Positions 42,395 through 49,946 are shown, counted from the first letter of the stretch. The stretch is 58,508 nucleotides of DNA from Anaerolineae bacterium (GCA_023382675.1 JAHDWN010000009.1:116670-175177); one strand, 5' to 3'. Numbers and translations are program-made. The notes: generated by a model not told the origin, from the sequence alone.

Positions 42395-43408
42395 ATGAGT
42401 GCAATAACGATTGACGGCGAGTTGGTACATTACGAAGTGCTTGGGCGTGGGCGTCCGGTCGTGCTCGTGCATGGCTGGATCGGCGGCTGGCGCTACTGGG
42501 TACCGGCAATGCAGTTTTTGCAGTCGAAGTTCCGTGTCTACGCGCTGGATCTGTTCGGCTTTGGCGATTCCGGCAAGAATCCGGCTAAGTATTCGGTCGA
42601 GCATCAAATCGATATGCTGGCCGACTTCACGCAGTCGCTCGGCTTGACGAAAACTGCCGTCGTCGGCCATGGCCTGGGCGCGCTGCTGACCGCGGAATTC
42701 GCCCGGCGCTACCCAGACCGTGTGCCGCGTCTCATGCTCGTGAGCGCGCCGCTCTACGACACGGGCGATCTGGATCAGCGTTCGCCCGCCGCCCGCAAAA
42801 TCATGCAGCAGACGGCGAGCCGCAACCATGCGGACGCGATGGGTTCCGACGCGCCGACCATCCTCAGCCCTGGTTCAGCGATGCGCGCGGCGCTGGCCGC
42901 CTACGCCGCGCAGGGGCGCGTGGCCGAGCAAGCGCCCGCCGCGCCGACGCTGCGCCGGTTCGAAGCGCCGGTCTTCAACCCGCTGGCGGAGATGCTGGAG
43001 ACGACATCGCTGGACGTGCTGCTGGGGCGCTGCTTCCGGCGCGGCGAGCAGAACTACGAAAAGCTCAGCCTCGATGTCGCCAAGACCGACCAGCGCGCGC
43101 TCCATGCGTCCGCATCGACGTTCGACGCCGGGCCGATGCTCGACACGCTCTGGCTGCTGACGATGCCGACGATGGTGCTCCACGGCGCGGCGGACAAGGT
43201 GATCGAGCCGCCTAATGAGGAGATCTTGCGCTACGTCACCCAGGAAAAAGACAACCTGCTCATGCCGCCGCCGATCCCCAACATCGGCCATTTCCCGATG
43301 CTGGAAGATGAGCGTTTCCCCCGGCTGGTAGCGGATTTCCTGGAAGCGAGCGACTTTACCGGCCAGGTCGTCTCGATCAAGGAGCGCTGGCGCAGGCGCA
43401 CTCGTTGA
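42395..43408 (+). CDS. Alpha/beta-hydrolase-fold protein without a nucleophile
   Basis: The 337-residue protein has the classic fold landmarks: PVVLVHGWIGGWRYWVPAMQ (oxyanion HG), VYALDLFGFGDSGK, and the elbow in VVGHGLGALLTAEFA. In active family members the elbow is G-x-S-x-G; here the central Ser is Gly93 (GHGLG). The acid (GAADKVIEP) and the His (NIGHFPMLE) are retained. A hydrolase reaction is therefore doubtful; it may be a binding or sensor protein, or use another chemistry as some cofactor-free oxygenase relatives do. An insertion of about 90 residues between strands 6 and 7 forms the lid. It follows the signalling genes after 113 bases. Confidence 0.87.
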   Translation: MSAITIDGELVHYEVLGRGRPVVLVHGWIGGWRYWVPAMQFLQSKFRVYALDLFGFGDSGKNPAKYSVEHQIDMLADFTQSLGLTKTAVVGHGLGALLTAEFARRYPDRVPRLMLVSAPLYDTGDLDQRSPAARKIMQQTASRNHADAMGSDAPTILSPGSAMRAALAAYAAQGRVAEQAPAAPTLRRFEAPVFNPLAEMLETTSLDVLLGRCFRRGEQNYEKLSLDVAKTDQRALHASASTFDAGPMLDTLWLLTMPTMVLHGAADKVIEPPNEEILRYVTQEKDNLLMPPPIPNIGHFPMLEDERFPRLVADFLEASDFTGQVVSIKERWRRRTR

Positions 43409-43435
43409 TCCCACATCCTTTTGCTGTGCTATAAT
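43405..43435 (+). promoter_or_regulatory. Promoter of the A1408 methyltransferase transcript
   Basis: A perfect TATAAT (43430-43435) preceded by TGC makes an extended -10. TTGATC at 43405-43410 is a possible -35 with a 19-base spacer, which is long. Transcription should start near 43442, about 280 bases before the coding region. Confidence 0.6.
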
Positions 43436-43473
43436 CTGGGTCGCGACAGGTGTCGCTAGAAAGCAGTTGTCTC

Positions 43474-43512
43474 ATGCACCATCAGCGCTATTTCGCTCGC
43501 CCGCCCTGCTAA
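43474..43512 (+). CDS. Candidate 12-codon leader peptide (MHHQRYFARPPC)
   Basis: A short reading frame starts with ATG about 30 bases after the predicted transcription start and ends with TAA. It encodes Met-His-His-Gln-Arg-Tyr-Phe-Ala-Arg-Pro-Pro-Cys. The ribosome-binding site is weak (AGAAAG). Short frames of this kind precede attenuator-controlled resistance genes, and the Arg-Pro-Pro run could slow ribosomes. It is a candidate only; a frame this short can occur by chance. Confidence 0.3.
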   Translation: MHHQRYFARPPC

Positions 43513-43665
43513 TTCTCACATTGGCGTCCAAGCCACGCTAAACCCCCGGCCCGCTTCTGGGTCTGTTTCGTTTATTTTCATTTCCAGCTAAAGCCAACAC
43601 CCGATGATCTCGACGGTGCCTGACGCTGCTGCCTCGCACGCGGCACCCGCGGCTATGCCCGCGCG

Positions 43666-43722
43666 CCTCCAACCCGTTTTGTCTCTGTCCTTTCCCACAA
43701 CGACACGACAAAACGGAGGAGG
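43666..43722 (+). promoter_or_regulatory. Hairpin that sequesters the methyltransferase Shine-Dalgarno sequence
   Basis: CCGTTTTGTC (43674-43683) pairs perfectly with GACAAAACGG (43707-43716). Outside the stem CCTCC (43666-43670) can pair with GGAGG (43718-43722) across a small internal loop. The right side is exactly the ribosome-binding site (GGAGGAGG, 43715-43722) of the gene at 43725. The folded leader would block initiation until the stem is opened. Confidence 0.65.
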
Positions 43723-43724
43723 TT

Positions 43725-44375
43725 ATGGAAATCATTCAAGGCAAACAAGCCCTGTACATCGACGCGCCGGCCCTGGACGAGCGGCTGGCCGGTTACGACG
43801 CCGTTCACATGGACATCGGCACGGGCGATGGTCGCTACGTGCGGCACGTCGCGCAGACGCGCCCGCATTGCTTCGCCGTCGGCGTCGATGCCTGCCGGGA
43901 GAACCTGCGCGAGGTCTCGCGCGGTGCGCCGGAGAACGCTCTGTTCGTCATCGCCAACGCGCAGCGGCTGCCGTCCGAGCTGTATGGCCTGGCCGCGCAG
44001 GTCACGATCAACTTCCCGTGGGGCAGCCTGCTCGAGGGTCTGCTCACAGGCGACACGTCGCTGCTGGCAAGCCTGGCGGCAGTCGCTGCCCCGCACACGG
44101 AACTCGAAGTCCGCTTGAACGGCGGGGCGCTGGCTGAGGCGGGCTGGTCGCTTGAGGCCGGCGCAGACCGGGTGCGTGACGTGCTGATAGCAAACGGTTT
44201 CGCCATGCGTGCGCCAGTTATGCTGGCGGCGCATGAGCTGCGGTCGCTGCCGACGACGTGGGCCAGACGGCTGGCTTTCGGACGCGATCCGCGCGCGGTC
44301 TATCTGCACGGGACGCGGAAGGTGAATAGCATCGTCCACGCCGCACCGGCGCTGGAAGGCGCAATCTTAGCCTGA
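43725..44375 (+). CDS. 16S rRNA (adenine1408-N1)-methyltransferase, KamA/NpmA family
   Basis: This family methylates A1408 in the decoding site and makes ribosomes resistant to many aminoglycosides. The 216-residue length fits. Seen here are the SAM motif VHMDIGTGDGRYVRHVA (28-43), VGVDACRENL, ANAQRLPSEL and TINFPWGSLLEGLL, with Trp99 in FPWGSLL and Trp179 in PTTWARRL; as I recall, both tryptophans flank the target base in NpmA. The call is by motif and order; a related RNA methyltransferase is the alternative. It has an unusually strong ribosome-binding site that is masked by a hairpin, and a long leader. It ends a single-gene unit before a repeat-rich region. Confidence 0.85.
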   Translation: MEIIQGKQALYIDAPALDERLAGYDAVHMDIGTGDGRYVRHVAQTRPHCFAVGVDACRENLREVSRGAPENALFVIANAQRLPSELYGLAAQVTINFPWGSLLEGLLTGDTSLLASLAAVAAPHTELEVRLNGGALAEAGWSLEAGADRVRDVLIANGFAMRAPVMLAAHELRSLPTTWARRLAFGRDPRAVYLHGTRKVNSIVHAAPALEGAILA

Positions 44376-44442
44376 TGGATCATCCAGTCATGAATGATAG
44401 GATGTGTGGCTTGGACAGTAGCTGGGCTGGATTGCTTTCGTC

Positions 44443-44631
44443 GCCGACCGATCAATCGGTCGGCTAGGTGGCATCCAGCACACTCAAGGTGCTGTCAGGA
44501 GTTGCCGCACGCTTGAGGTATGTGTAAAAGCATCTTCAGTGTGCTTGATTACCCTAGCCGTGCTTAGGGGGTCGGCTTACGCCGACTGGAGTCAGCGAAG
44601 CTGCCCCCGTGCAGGTTGACCCGTCGGCGGC
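44443..44631. repeat. Dispersed hairpin repeat, copy 4
   Basis: The left hairpin is GCCGACCGAT (44443-44452), CA, ATCGGTCGGC (44455-44464), perfectly paired. The inner inverted pair is AGCACACTCAAGGTGCT near 44477 and AGCATCTTCAGTGTGCT near 44529. The right part near 44571-44627 contains GGTCGGC/GCCGAC and GTTGACCCGTCGGC. Compared with copy 1, the stem changes GGGT/ACCC to CGAT/ATCG on both sides, while the CA loop is kept. Confidence 0.78.
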
Positions 44632-44704
44632 CAGCGTGCCAACGCCGCCAATCAATCTGATCCTTTCAAGCCTGATTGGATCATCCCTTAGAAGATCGTG
44701 AACC

Positions 44705-44746
44705 GGGGAGTGCCCAGGCCAATTCTTCACGGCCTGGGCACTCCCC
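44705..44746. repeat. Perfect 16-bp inverted repeat (hairpin)
   Basis: GGGGAGTGCCCAGGCC (44705-44720) and GGCCTGGGCACTCCCC (44731-44746) are exact inverted copies around a 10-base loop. No T tract follows, so it is not a standard terminator. Confidence 0.8.
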
Positions 44747-44821
44747 GCCGCTGCGTGCCCTACACCCCACGGCGCGCGCCTCGTATACTATGCTGATAAC
44801 GCCGCATATTCCTGGTTGCTC

Positions 44822-46066
44822 ATGGCTCGAATCTGGTGCATGTCCGCCCCGCTCTATTCGCACACCGATTGGGGCGGCTTCTTGAAGACCGCGAAAGCGC
44901 TGCAGGCCCGTGGGCACAGCGTCACCTGGGTCAGCCAGGCAGGCCTGCGTCCGGCGGTCGAGCGCGCGGGGCTGCCCTTCCTGAGCGTTGAGCAAAGCGG
45001 CTGGCTCTGGCCGCCACCGCCCGCACCGGATCTATCAACGCTCGCGCCTGCCGAGGCTGTCATGCTGCGCTATCGGCGCGCGCTCGACACGTGGCTGAGT
45101 GAAGACCTGGTCGGCGCGGCGGTCGATGCCATCCTGGCACTGGCAAATGACGCAGGCAAGCCGGATCTCATGCTGACCGATCCGTTCCTGACCGCCGCCG
45201 CACTCGCCGCCGAAGCGCTCGACGTGCCGCTGGCCGTCTGCGGCTGGATCGCCCAGCGCGATCTAGATGACGAGTTTCTCTTCCCCGTGCAGAAGGTACT
45301 CGGCGATGAGAGTCGCCAGCGCCTTGACCGGCTGTGCCGCCGCTTCGGCCTGACGAGCCGCTACTTCTCGCCCGGCCCGACGCCATCGATCCTCAGCCCA
45401 CATCTGCATGTCAGCTATTTCTCGCGCCGCTGGTATGTGGCGGAAGAAGCTCACATCCTGCCACAGACGCTGTTCGTCGGCGGCAGGCCGGACACGCCTC
45501 AGGATGATCCGCCCGCCTGGCTGACAGCTATCCCGGCGGATGCGCCGATCGCGCTCGTCACGCTGGGCACTACCTTCGCCGGGGAGCTAGGCTTCTTCAG
45601 TTGGGCGGCGCAGGCAGCGGCGCGCGCCGGCTTCCTGCCGGTCGTCGTCATCGGCTATCACCCGTACACACCGGACGAAAAGGCCCAGCTCAAAGCCGCG
45701 CTGCCGCCGGGGACGCGCCTGCTCAACTGGGCACCGTTCAATCATCTGCTGCCGCGCACGCGCCTGATCTTCCATCACGGCGGCATGGGCACGACGCACG
45801 CGGCGCTGCTCCACGGCGTCCCGCAGATCGTGGTCCCCCACGCGGCGGATCAGCGTGGGCAGGCGCGGCGGGCAGCCCAGGCGAAAGTCGGCCTCAATCT
45901 GAGCGCTCACGACGTGCGCCAGGGGATGCTGGCGCAGGCAGCGCTCGCCCTGCGCGACGATGCAGCCGTGCAGACCAACGCGCGCGCGCTGGCGTCAGAA
46001 CTGGCCGCCCTGGGTGGGCCGGAGCGGGCGGCGGAAGCAGTCGAACAGCTACTCACTGCGCTATAA
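44822..46066 (+). CDS. MGT/UGT-family glycosyltransferase (GT1)
   Basis: GT1 enzymes transfer sugar from a nucleotide sugar to small acceptors such as macrolides, carotenoids or sterols. The 414-residue protein has the N-terminal acceptor domain (YSHTDWGGFLKTAKALQARG) and the C-terminal donor signature LIFHHGGMGTTHAALLHGVP followed by QIVVPHAADQRGQARRAAQA. The HHGGMGTT block is typical of the macrolide and zeaxanthin glucosyltransferase branch. The start is the ATG at 44822; a TATACT -10 box lies at 44784. Its stop contains a TATAAT that could drive the next gene. Acceptor unknown. Confidence 0.88.
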   Translation: MARIWCMSAPLYSHTDWGGFLKTAKALQARGHSVTWVSQAGLRPAVERAGLPFLSVEQSGWLWPPPPAPDLSTLAPAEAVMLRYRRALDTWLSEDLVGAAVDAILALANDAGKPDLMLTDPFLTAAALAAEALDVPLAVCGWIAQRDLDDEFLFPVQKVLGDESRQRLDRLCRRFGLTSRYFSPGPTPSILSPHLHVSYFSRRWYVAEEAHILPQTLFVGGRPDTPQDDPPAWLTAIPADAPIALVTLGTTFAGELGFFSWAAQAAARAGFLPVVVIGYHPYTPDEKAQLKAALPPGTRLLNWAPFNHLLPRTRLIFHHGGMGTTHAALLHGVPQIVVPHAADQRGQARRAAQAKVGLNLSAHDVRQGMLAQAALALRDDAAVQTNARALASELAALGGPERAAEAVEQLLTAL

Positions 46067-46100
46067 TCGCGTTGATCAGCATCCACCAGGAGGACGAGTT

Positions 46101-46631
46101 TTGCCCCGGTTCAGCATCCGCCCGGCTATCGTGACCGATGCGCTGGGCTACATCGACCTGATCCGTGACGTGTTGGCGGAACAGCCGCCGGTCGATACAC
46201 CCTACACCAGCGACGAATTCAACCCACCGGTCGAACGGATCGGCGCGCGTATCCTCGACGTGGTCGAGTCGGACAACTCGTGCTTCCTGATCGCCGAAGC
46301 CGAGGGCGTCCTCATCGGCGCGCTGACCTGCGCGGGCGGCACGCTGGCGGCGGATCATCACGTCACCAGCCTGGGGATGTACGTCGCGAAGGAATGGCGC
46401 GATCAGGGCGTCGGCCGGACATTGATGGAGCACTGCATCGCCTGGGCAGAAGCCTCGCCCGCCGTCGAGCGCATCGAGCTGGAGGTCTACGCGGGCAACG
46501 CGCGCGCGATTCATCTCTACGAGCAGTTCGGCTTCGACCATGAAGGCCGCAAACGCCGCATGATTTACCAGAACGGCGCGTACATCGACAACCTGATTAT
46601 GGCGCGCCTGTTGGAGAAACCCCGCCGATGA
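46101..46631 (+). CDS. GNAT-family N-acetyltransferase
   Basis: The 176-residue protein has the GNAT core: ITSLGMYVAKEWRDQGVGRT-like segment (VTSLGMYVAKEWRDQGVG, with the RDQGVG CoA loop) and RIELEVYAGNARAIHLYEQF with GFDHEGRK. The start is a TTG at 46101, supported by AGGAGG at 46088-46093 with a 7-base spacer; an ATG is absent at a sensible place. The N-terminal region (residues 10-60) is the substrate side. It overlaps the next gene as ATGA. Substrate unknown; RimI/RimJ-like or small-molecule acetylation are both possible. Confidence 0.87.
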   Translation: MPRFSIRPAIVTDALGYIDLIRDVLAEQPPVDTPYTSDEFNPPVERIGARILDVVESDNSCFLIAEAEGVLIGALTCAGGTLAADHHVTSLGMYVAKEWRDQGVGRTLMEHCIAWAEASPAVERIELEVYAGNARAIHLYEQFGFDHEGRKRRMIYQNGAYIDNLIMARLLEKPRR

Positions 46632-47377
46632 AGACCTTGATCAAACGCCTCGCCGCTGCCGAAGACGCGCCGCCATGGTCGCTTACCAGCGCCCTGCTGA
46701 CGATTGTTATCGCCTTCGTCTTCATCGTCATTGGCACGCTGGTTGGGGCTGCCTGGCTGGCCGACCCGGCTGACCCGCTGGCGATCAGCGCGCGCAGCCA
46801 GCTTGTGGGCTGGCTGGTCGGCTGCCTGCTGATAGCGATCTACATCCTGCAAACCCGCCGTCGCCCGGATCAGCGTGCCGTGCTGCGCCTGGGATCTGAG
46901 GGCACACCGCTGCCGTTCGTGATGTTCATCACCCTCGGCGCAGCCATCGCGCTCGATCTGCTCGGCCTGGTGCTGACGCAGGTGTTCGCGCCTGCGCCGG
47001 AACTGGCTGCCTTCCAACCGGCGACGGCGAGCCCGCTCGATTGGCTGCTGGCCTTCGTCTTCATGGTCGGATTTCAGCCTGTGGCGGAAGAACTGGTCTT
47101 CCGCGGCGTGGCCTGGCCGTCGCTGCGGTCGGTCGCGGGCGGCTGGCTCGGCTGGCTGTTGAGCGCGGTCGTTTACGGCGCGTTCCATTATCTCGCCTAC
47201 GCGCCTGCCTACGCCGAGGGCGGCCTCACCCCGCTCTGGTACGGGCTGCTTGCGCCGGTGCTGGCCGGACTGATCATCGGCAGCGTGCGCGCCTACACGG
47301 GCAGCACGCGCGCGGCCATCTTCGCGCACGTCGCCTTCGGGCTGTTCGCCGTCATCAAGCTGCTGGTGATCGCATGA
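46628..47377 (+). CDS. CPBP-family intramembrane metalloprotease
   Basis: CPBP (CAAX protease and bacteriocin-processing) proteins are membrane-embedded glutamate-type peptidases. The 249-residue protein has about eight hydrophobic helices and the signature VAEELVFRGVAWPSL (Glu154, Glu155, Arg159), then LLSAVVYGAFHYLAY with the FxxxH histidine. Both motifs are intact. It overlaps the GNAT gene before and the YjjX gene after as ATGA, so the three are translationally coupled. Whether it processes a peptide or is a self-immunity factor cannot be told. Confidence 0.9.
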   Translation: MKTLIKRLAAAEDAPPWSLTSALLTIVIAFVFIVIGTLVGAAWLADPADPLAISARSQLVGWLVGCLLIAIYILQTRRRPDQRAVLRLGSEGTPLPFVMFITLGAAIALDLLGLVLTQVFAPAPELAAFQPATASPLDWLLAFVFMVGFQPVAEELVFRGVAWPSLRSVAGGWLGWLLSAVVYGAFHYLAYAPAYAEGGLTPLWYGLLAPVLAGLIIGSVRAYTGSTRAAIFAHVAFGLFAVIKLLVIA

Positions 47378-47928
47378 TGGCCGAGATCGTCGTCGCTTCG
47401 ACCAATCCCGTTAAAATCGAGTCAGTGCGCCAGGGGTTCGCGCACATGTTCCCCGGCGAGATGTTCAACGTGCGCGGCGTCGGCGCAGACTCCGGCGTCA
47501 GCGATCAGCCGATGGGCGACGCCGAGACGATGCAGGGCGCACACAACCGCGCAGCGAACGCACGCAAATTCGCGCCGGACGCTGATTACTGGGTGGGCAT
47601 CGAGGGCGGTTGTGCCGACGTGGACGGCGAGATGCAAACCTTCGCCTGGGTGGTGGTGCTTGGCCAAGCGCGCGAAGGCAAGAGCCGCACGGGCATGTTC
47701 TATCTGCCGCAGGAAGTGGCGGCGCTCGTGCGCCAGGGGATGGAACTCGGCCACGCCGACGACGCCGTCTTCGGGCGCTCGAACAGCAAGCAGCAGAACG
47801 GCTCGGTCGGGCTGCTAACCGGCGATGCCATCGACCGCGTCGCCTACTACGCCCATGCCGTCGTGCTGGCGCTGATCCCGTTCAAGCACACGAACCTGCG
47901 TTTCGGCAGTCTTGATGGCGGCGAATGA
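47374..47928 (+). CDS. yjjX: Inosine/xanthosine triphosphatase (YjjX family)
   Basis: YjjX removes non-canonical ITP and XTP from the nucleotide pool. The 184-residue protein matches: IVVASTNPVKIESVRQGF at the N terminus, VSDQPMGDAETMQGAHNRAA, ADYWVGIEGGCADV and VFGRSNSKQQNGSVGLLTGD. The start at 47374 overlaps the CPBP stop as ATGA. A larger frame in the same phase upstream of this ATG is the shadow of the CPBP gene. The function complements the MazG-like nucleotide cleaner at 21161. Confidence 0.9.
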   Translation: MMAEIVVASTNPVKIESVRQGFAHMFPGEMFNVRGVGADSGVSDQPMGDAETMQGAHNRAANARKFAPDADYWVGIEGGCADVDGEMQTFAWVVVLGQAREGKSRTGMFYLPQEVAALVRQGMELGHADDAVFGRSNSKQQNGSVGLLTGDAIDRVAYYAHAVVLALIPFKHTNLRFGSLDGGE

Positions 47929-47985
47929 GCCGAGCATTGACAGCATCGGGCCGGCAGCCGAACGCTGATTGCCAATCGCCAACTC

Positions 47986-48411
47986 TTAGTCACCGGTCTG
48001 GTAGAACATCGCTTTCTTGAGATTGGGCGTGTTGAAGTCGAAACCGCACGAACGGAAGAATTCCTCCGACGCGGTGATCGCCATGACTTCGAGGATGTTG
48101 CGCTGCTGTGCCAATTCGACGCAGGCATTGACGAGCGCCTTGCCGACGCCGAGCCCCTGCGCATCCTTTGAAACGGCCAGCGAGCGAATCTCGGCCAGCT
48201 TGCGCGAGTAAATCTCCAGCGCCGCGCAGCCGATGATCTTGCCGTCCGCCTCAGCGATGAAAGACGTGCCCAGCCATTCCGCCAGTTCTTCGAACGTGCG
48301 TTCTAGCAATAATCCCTGCTCGACAAACGGCGTGATCAACTCCGCCATTGCAGCCAGATCGGCTTCAGTCGCCTTGCGGATGATTACCCGGGTTGTAGTT
48401 TGCGTCGCCAT
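47986..48411 (-). CDS. GNAT acetyltransferase, ArgA-like
   Basis: The 141-residue protein resembles the short N-acetylglutamate-synthase-type GNATs: VIIRKATEADLAAMAELITP, LLLERTFEELAEW, YSRKLAEIRSLAVSKDAQGL followed by GVGKALVNACVELA, and a C-terminal FFRSCGFDF. Such proteins can replace ArgA in arginine synthesis but also have other roles. It begins inside the last codons of the upstream GT39 gene (28-base overlap) and is convergent with the YjjX gene. Confidence 0.85.
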   Translation of the reverse strand: MATQTTTRVIIRKATEADLAAMAELITPFVEQGLLLERTFEELAEWLGTSFIAEADGKIIGCAALEIYSRKLAEIRSLAVSKDAQGLGVGKALVNACVELAQQRNILEVMAITASEEFFRSCGFDFNTPNLKKAMFYQTGD

Positions 48412-49946
48412 ATGAAGAAGTTACCTATTTGCGTCTCGCGCTCGTAATTATAGATCAGCCAGTTGTTCAGTTCAGTATACGATTGGAGCAGCGTGTTCGA
48501 GTCGTCCTCGCTGCCCGTCACCCAGGGCATGTAATCGACCTGCAAGATCAGCACGTAGGGGGGCAGCGCCGCCCACAGAAGATCGGCATTTTCCTCGCGC
48601 CACGCGGGCGGATACCAATTCGCCACCAGCGGGAACTGGAAGATGAAGCGTGTCGGCGGATTCAGCCCACTGATATAGTAGACCTCTGGCCGGAAACCCC
48701 AGATGTAGAGCGAGTCGCCCGGCACGCTGCGCGCGCGCAGGTAATCCGCCACGCGCTCCGATTCCCCGGCGATAAATTCCCCGGCGACGAAGCGATCCCC
48801 ATAGGCGAAGCGGTCTTCCTGGCCGGTCAGGTACGCCCAGGCGCGCGGATAGATGCCGTTGATGAGGATGGCGAGCAAGACGAGCGCGGCGAGCAGATTT
48901 GTCCAGCGCCAGCGCGCCGCCAGGTCGAGCATTCGCGTCAGGCCAAGTGCGCCGAGCAGGGCGAGCGGCGGCAGCATCGGCAGCCAGTGGTAATCATAGC
49001 CACGCAGCTGCACAAGCATGATGACGAAGGCGATCAGAAGCCAGGCGAGTGTAAATGTCCGCTGGCGAGTGGAGAGCGTGCCGAGCAGGCTGAGAACCGC
49101 CAACACGAACAGCAGTCCCCAATGTGACCAGCGAAAGCCCAACGCCGTGAGCAGCGCTTCTGCCAGCGCGTCGGGCTGCGCGCCGAGCGCGGTGTAAGAG
49201 GCGGTGACGCGCACACTCTCGACGAAGGCATCCCACGCGCCCGCCTGCACCAGCCAGAGCACACCCGCGCCGATGACGATCAGGCCGCCGAGAGCAGCGG
49301 CGATGATGAAGCGGAACCACACAGAAAGAGAGGGCTGTTCAGCTCGGCGGCGCAGTTCGAACCCATAGACCAGCACGAGGACTAGCGCGAACAGCGCGAA
49401 TGGGTATTTGAACCAGATGACGACGCCCATCAGTGCGCCGGAGGCCAATGCCCAGGCAGGCGCGCGCGGCGTCAGATCGGCTGCCTTGAGCGCGCAGACG
49501 AGCGCCAGGCACATCGGCAGCACGGCGATGCCATCGTTCTGCGTCAGCGTCCAGAACGTCTCGGTGCAATAGAAAACGGCGAACAACAGCGCCGCCCACA
49601 GGCCGACCCGCCGCGAGAACAGGCGCGCGCCGATCCAGGCGATCGACACCAGCAGCGGCGGCATCAGCAGCAGATCGATGGCGCGCAGAGCGGTCGCCGT
49701 CTGCCCGAAGACTTGCATGGCCAGCGCATAGACGAAAAAGACGGCGGGCGGCTTGGGATTCCAGAGATCGATATACGGGACTTTGCCTTGTAGCAGCCCG
49801 CGCCCGATGACCGCGAACTCGCCTTGATCGCGCCCCAGTGGGTAGGTCAGCAGCGGCAGCGCGATCAGGCACGTCAGCGCGATCACAGCGATCAGCATCC
49901 AGACAAAGCGCGCGCCGTCGCCGTTGTTCTCCAGACGTGCCTGCAT
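48384..49946 (-). CDS. Glycosyltransferase family 39-like membrane protein
   Basis: The 520-residue protein starts with a membrane helix (LIAVIALTCLIALPLLTYPL), then GRDQGEFAVIGRGLLQGKVPYIDLWNPK, the acidic first loop typical of PMT/ArnT-type GT-C enzymes. About eleven more helices and a soluble C-terminal domain (VADYLRARSVPGDSLYIWGF) follow. These enzymes use polyprenyl-phosphate sugars to glycosylate proteins or lipids outside the membrane. Its ATG shares a base with the stop of the preceding small gene (TGATG), so the two are coupled. It overlaps the acetyltransferase gene at its 3' end. Confidence 0.9.
   Translation of the reverse strand: MQARLENNGDGARFVWMLIAVIALTCLIALPLLTYPLGRDQGEFAVIGRGLLQGKVPYIDLWNPKPPAVFFVYALAMQVFGQTATALRAIDLLLMPPLLVSIAWIGARLFSRRVGLWAALLFAVFYCTETFWTLTQNDGIAVLPMCLALVCALKAADLTPRAPAWALASGALMGVVIWFKYPFALFALVLVLVYGFELRRRAEQPSLSVWFRFIIAAALGGLIVIGAGVLWLVQAGAWDAFVESVRVTASYTALGAQPDALAEALLTALGFRWSHWGLLFVLAVLSLLGTLSTRQRTFTLAWLLIAFVIMLVQLRGYDYHWLPMLPPLALLGALGLTRMLDLAARWRWTNLLAALVLLAILINGIYPRAWAYLTGQEDRFAYGDRFVAGEFIAGESERVADYLRARSVPGDSLYIWGFRPEVYYISGLNPPTRFIFQFPLVANWYPPAWREENADLLWAALPPYVLILQVDYMPWVTGSEDDSNTLLQSYTELNNWLIYNYERETQIGNFFIWRRKLQPG

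Larger units (their letters stand above)
44376..44821. other. 446-base intergenic region with a hairpin repeat and a long inverted repeat
   Basis: No gene is seen. The region holds dispersed hairpin repeat copy 4 (44443-44631), a perfect 16-bp hairpin (44705-44746) and a TATACT box at 44784 for the glycosyltransferase gene. Confidence 0.6.

Noticed and set aside
43440-43720. Known riboswitch class in the methyltransferase leader
   Set aside because: I could not recognise conserved elements of SAM, cobalamin, Moco or other common riboswitches; the SD hairpin alone explains the structure seen.
43604-44137. 177-codon frame beginning in the methyltransferase leader
   Set aside because: Its main part is an out-of-frame reading of the methyltransferase gene and it lacks a ribosome-binding site; the 43725 frame has the family motifs.
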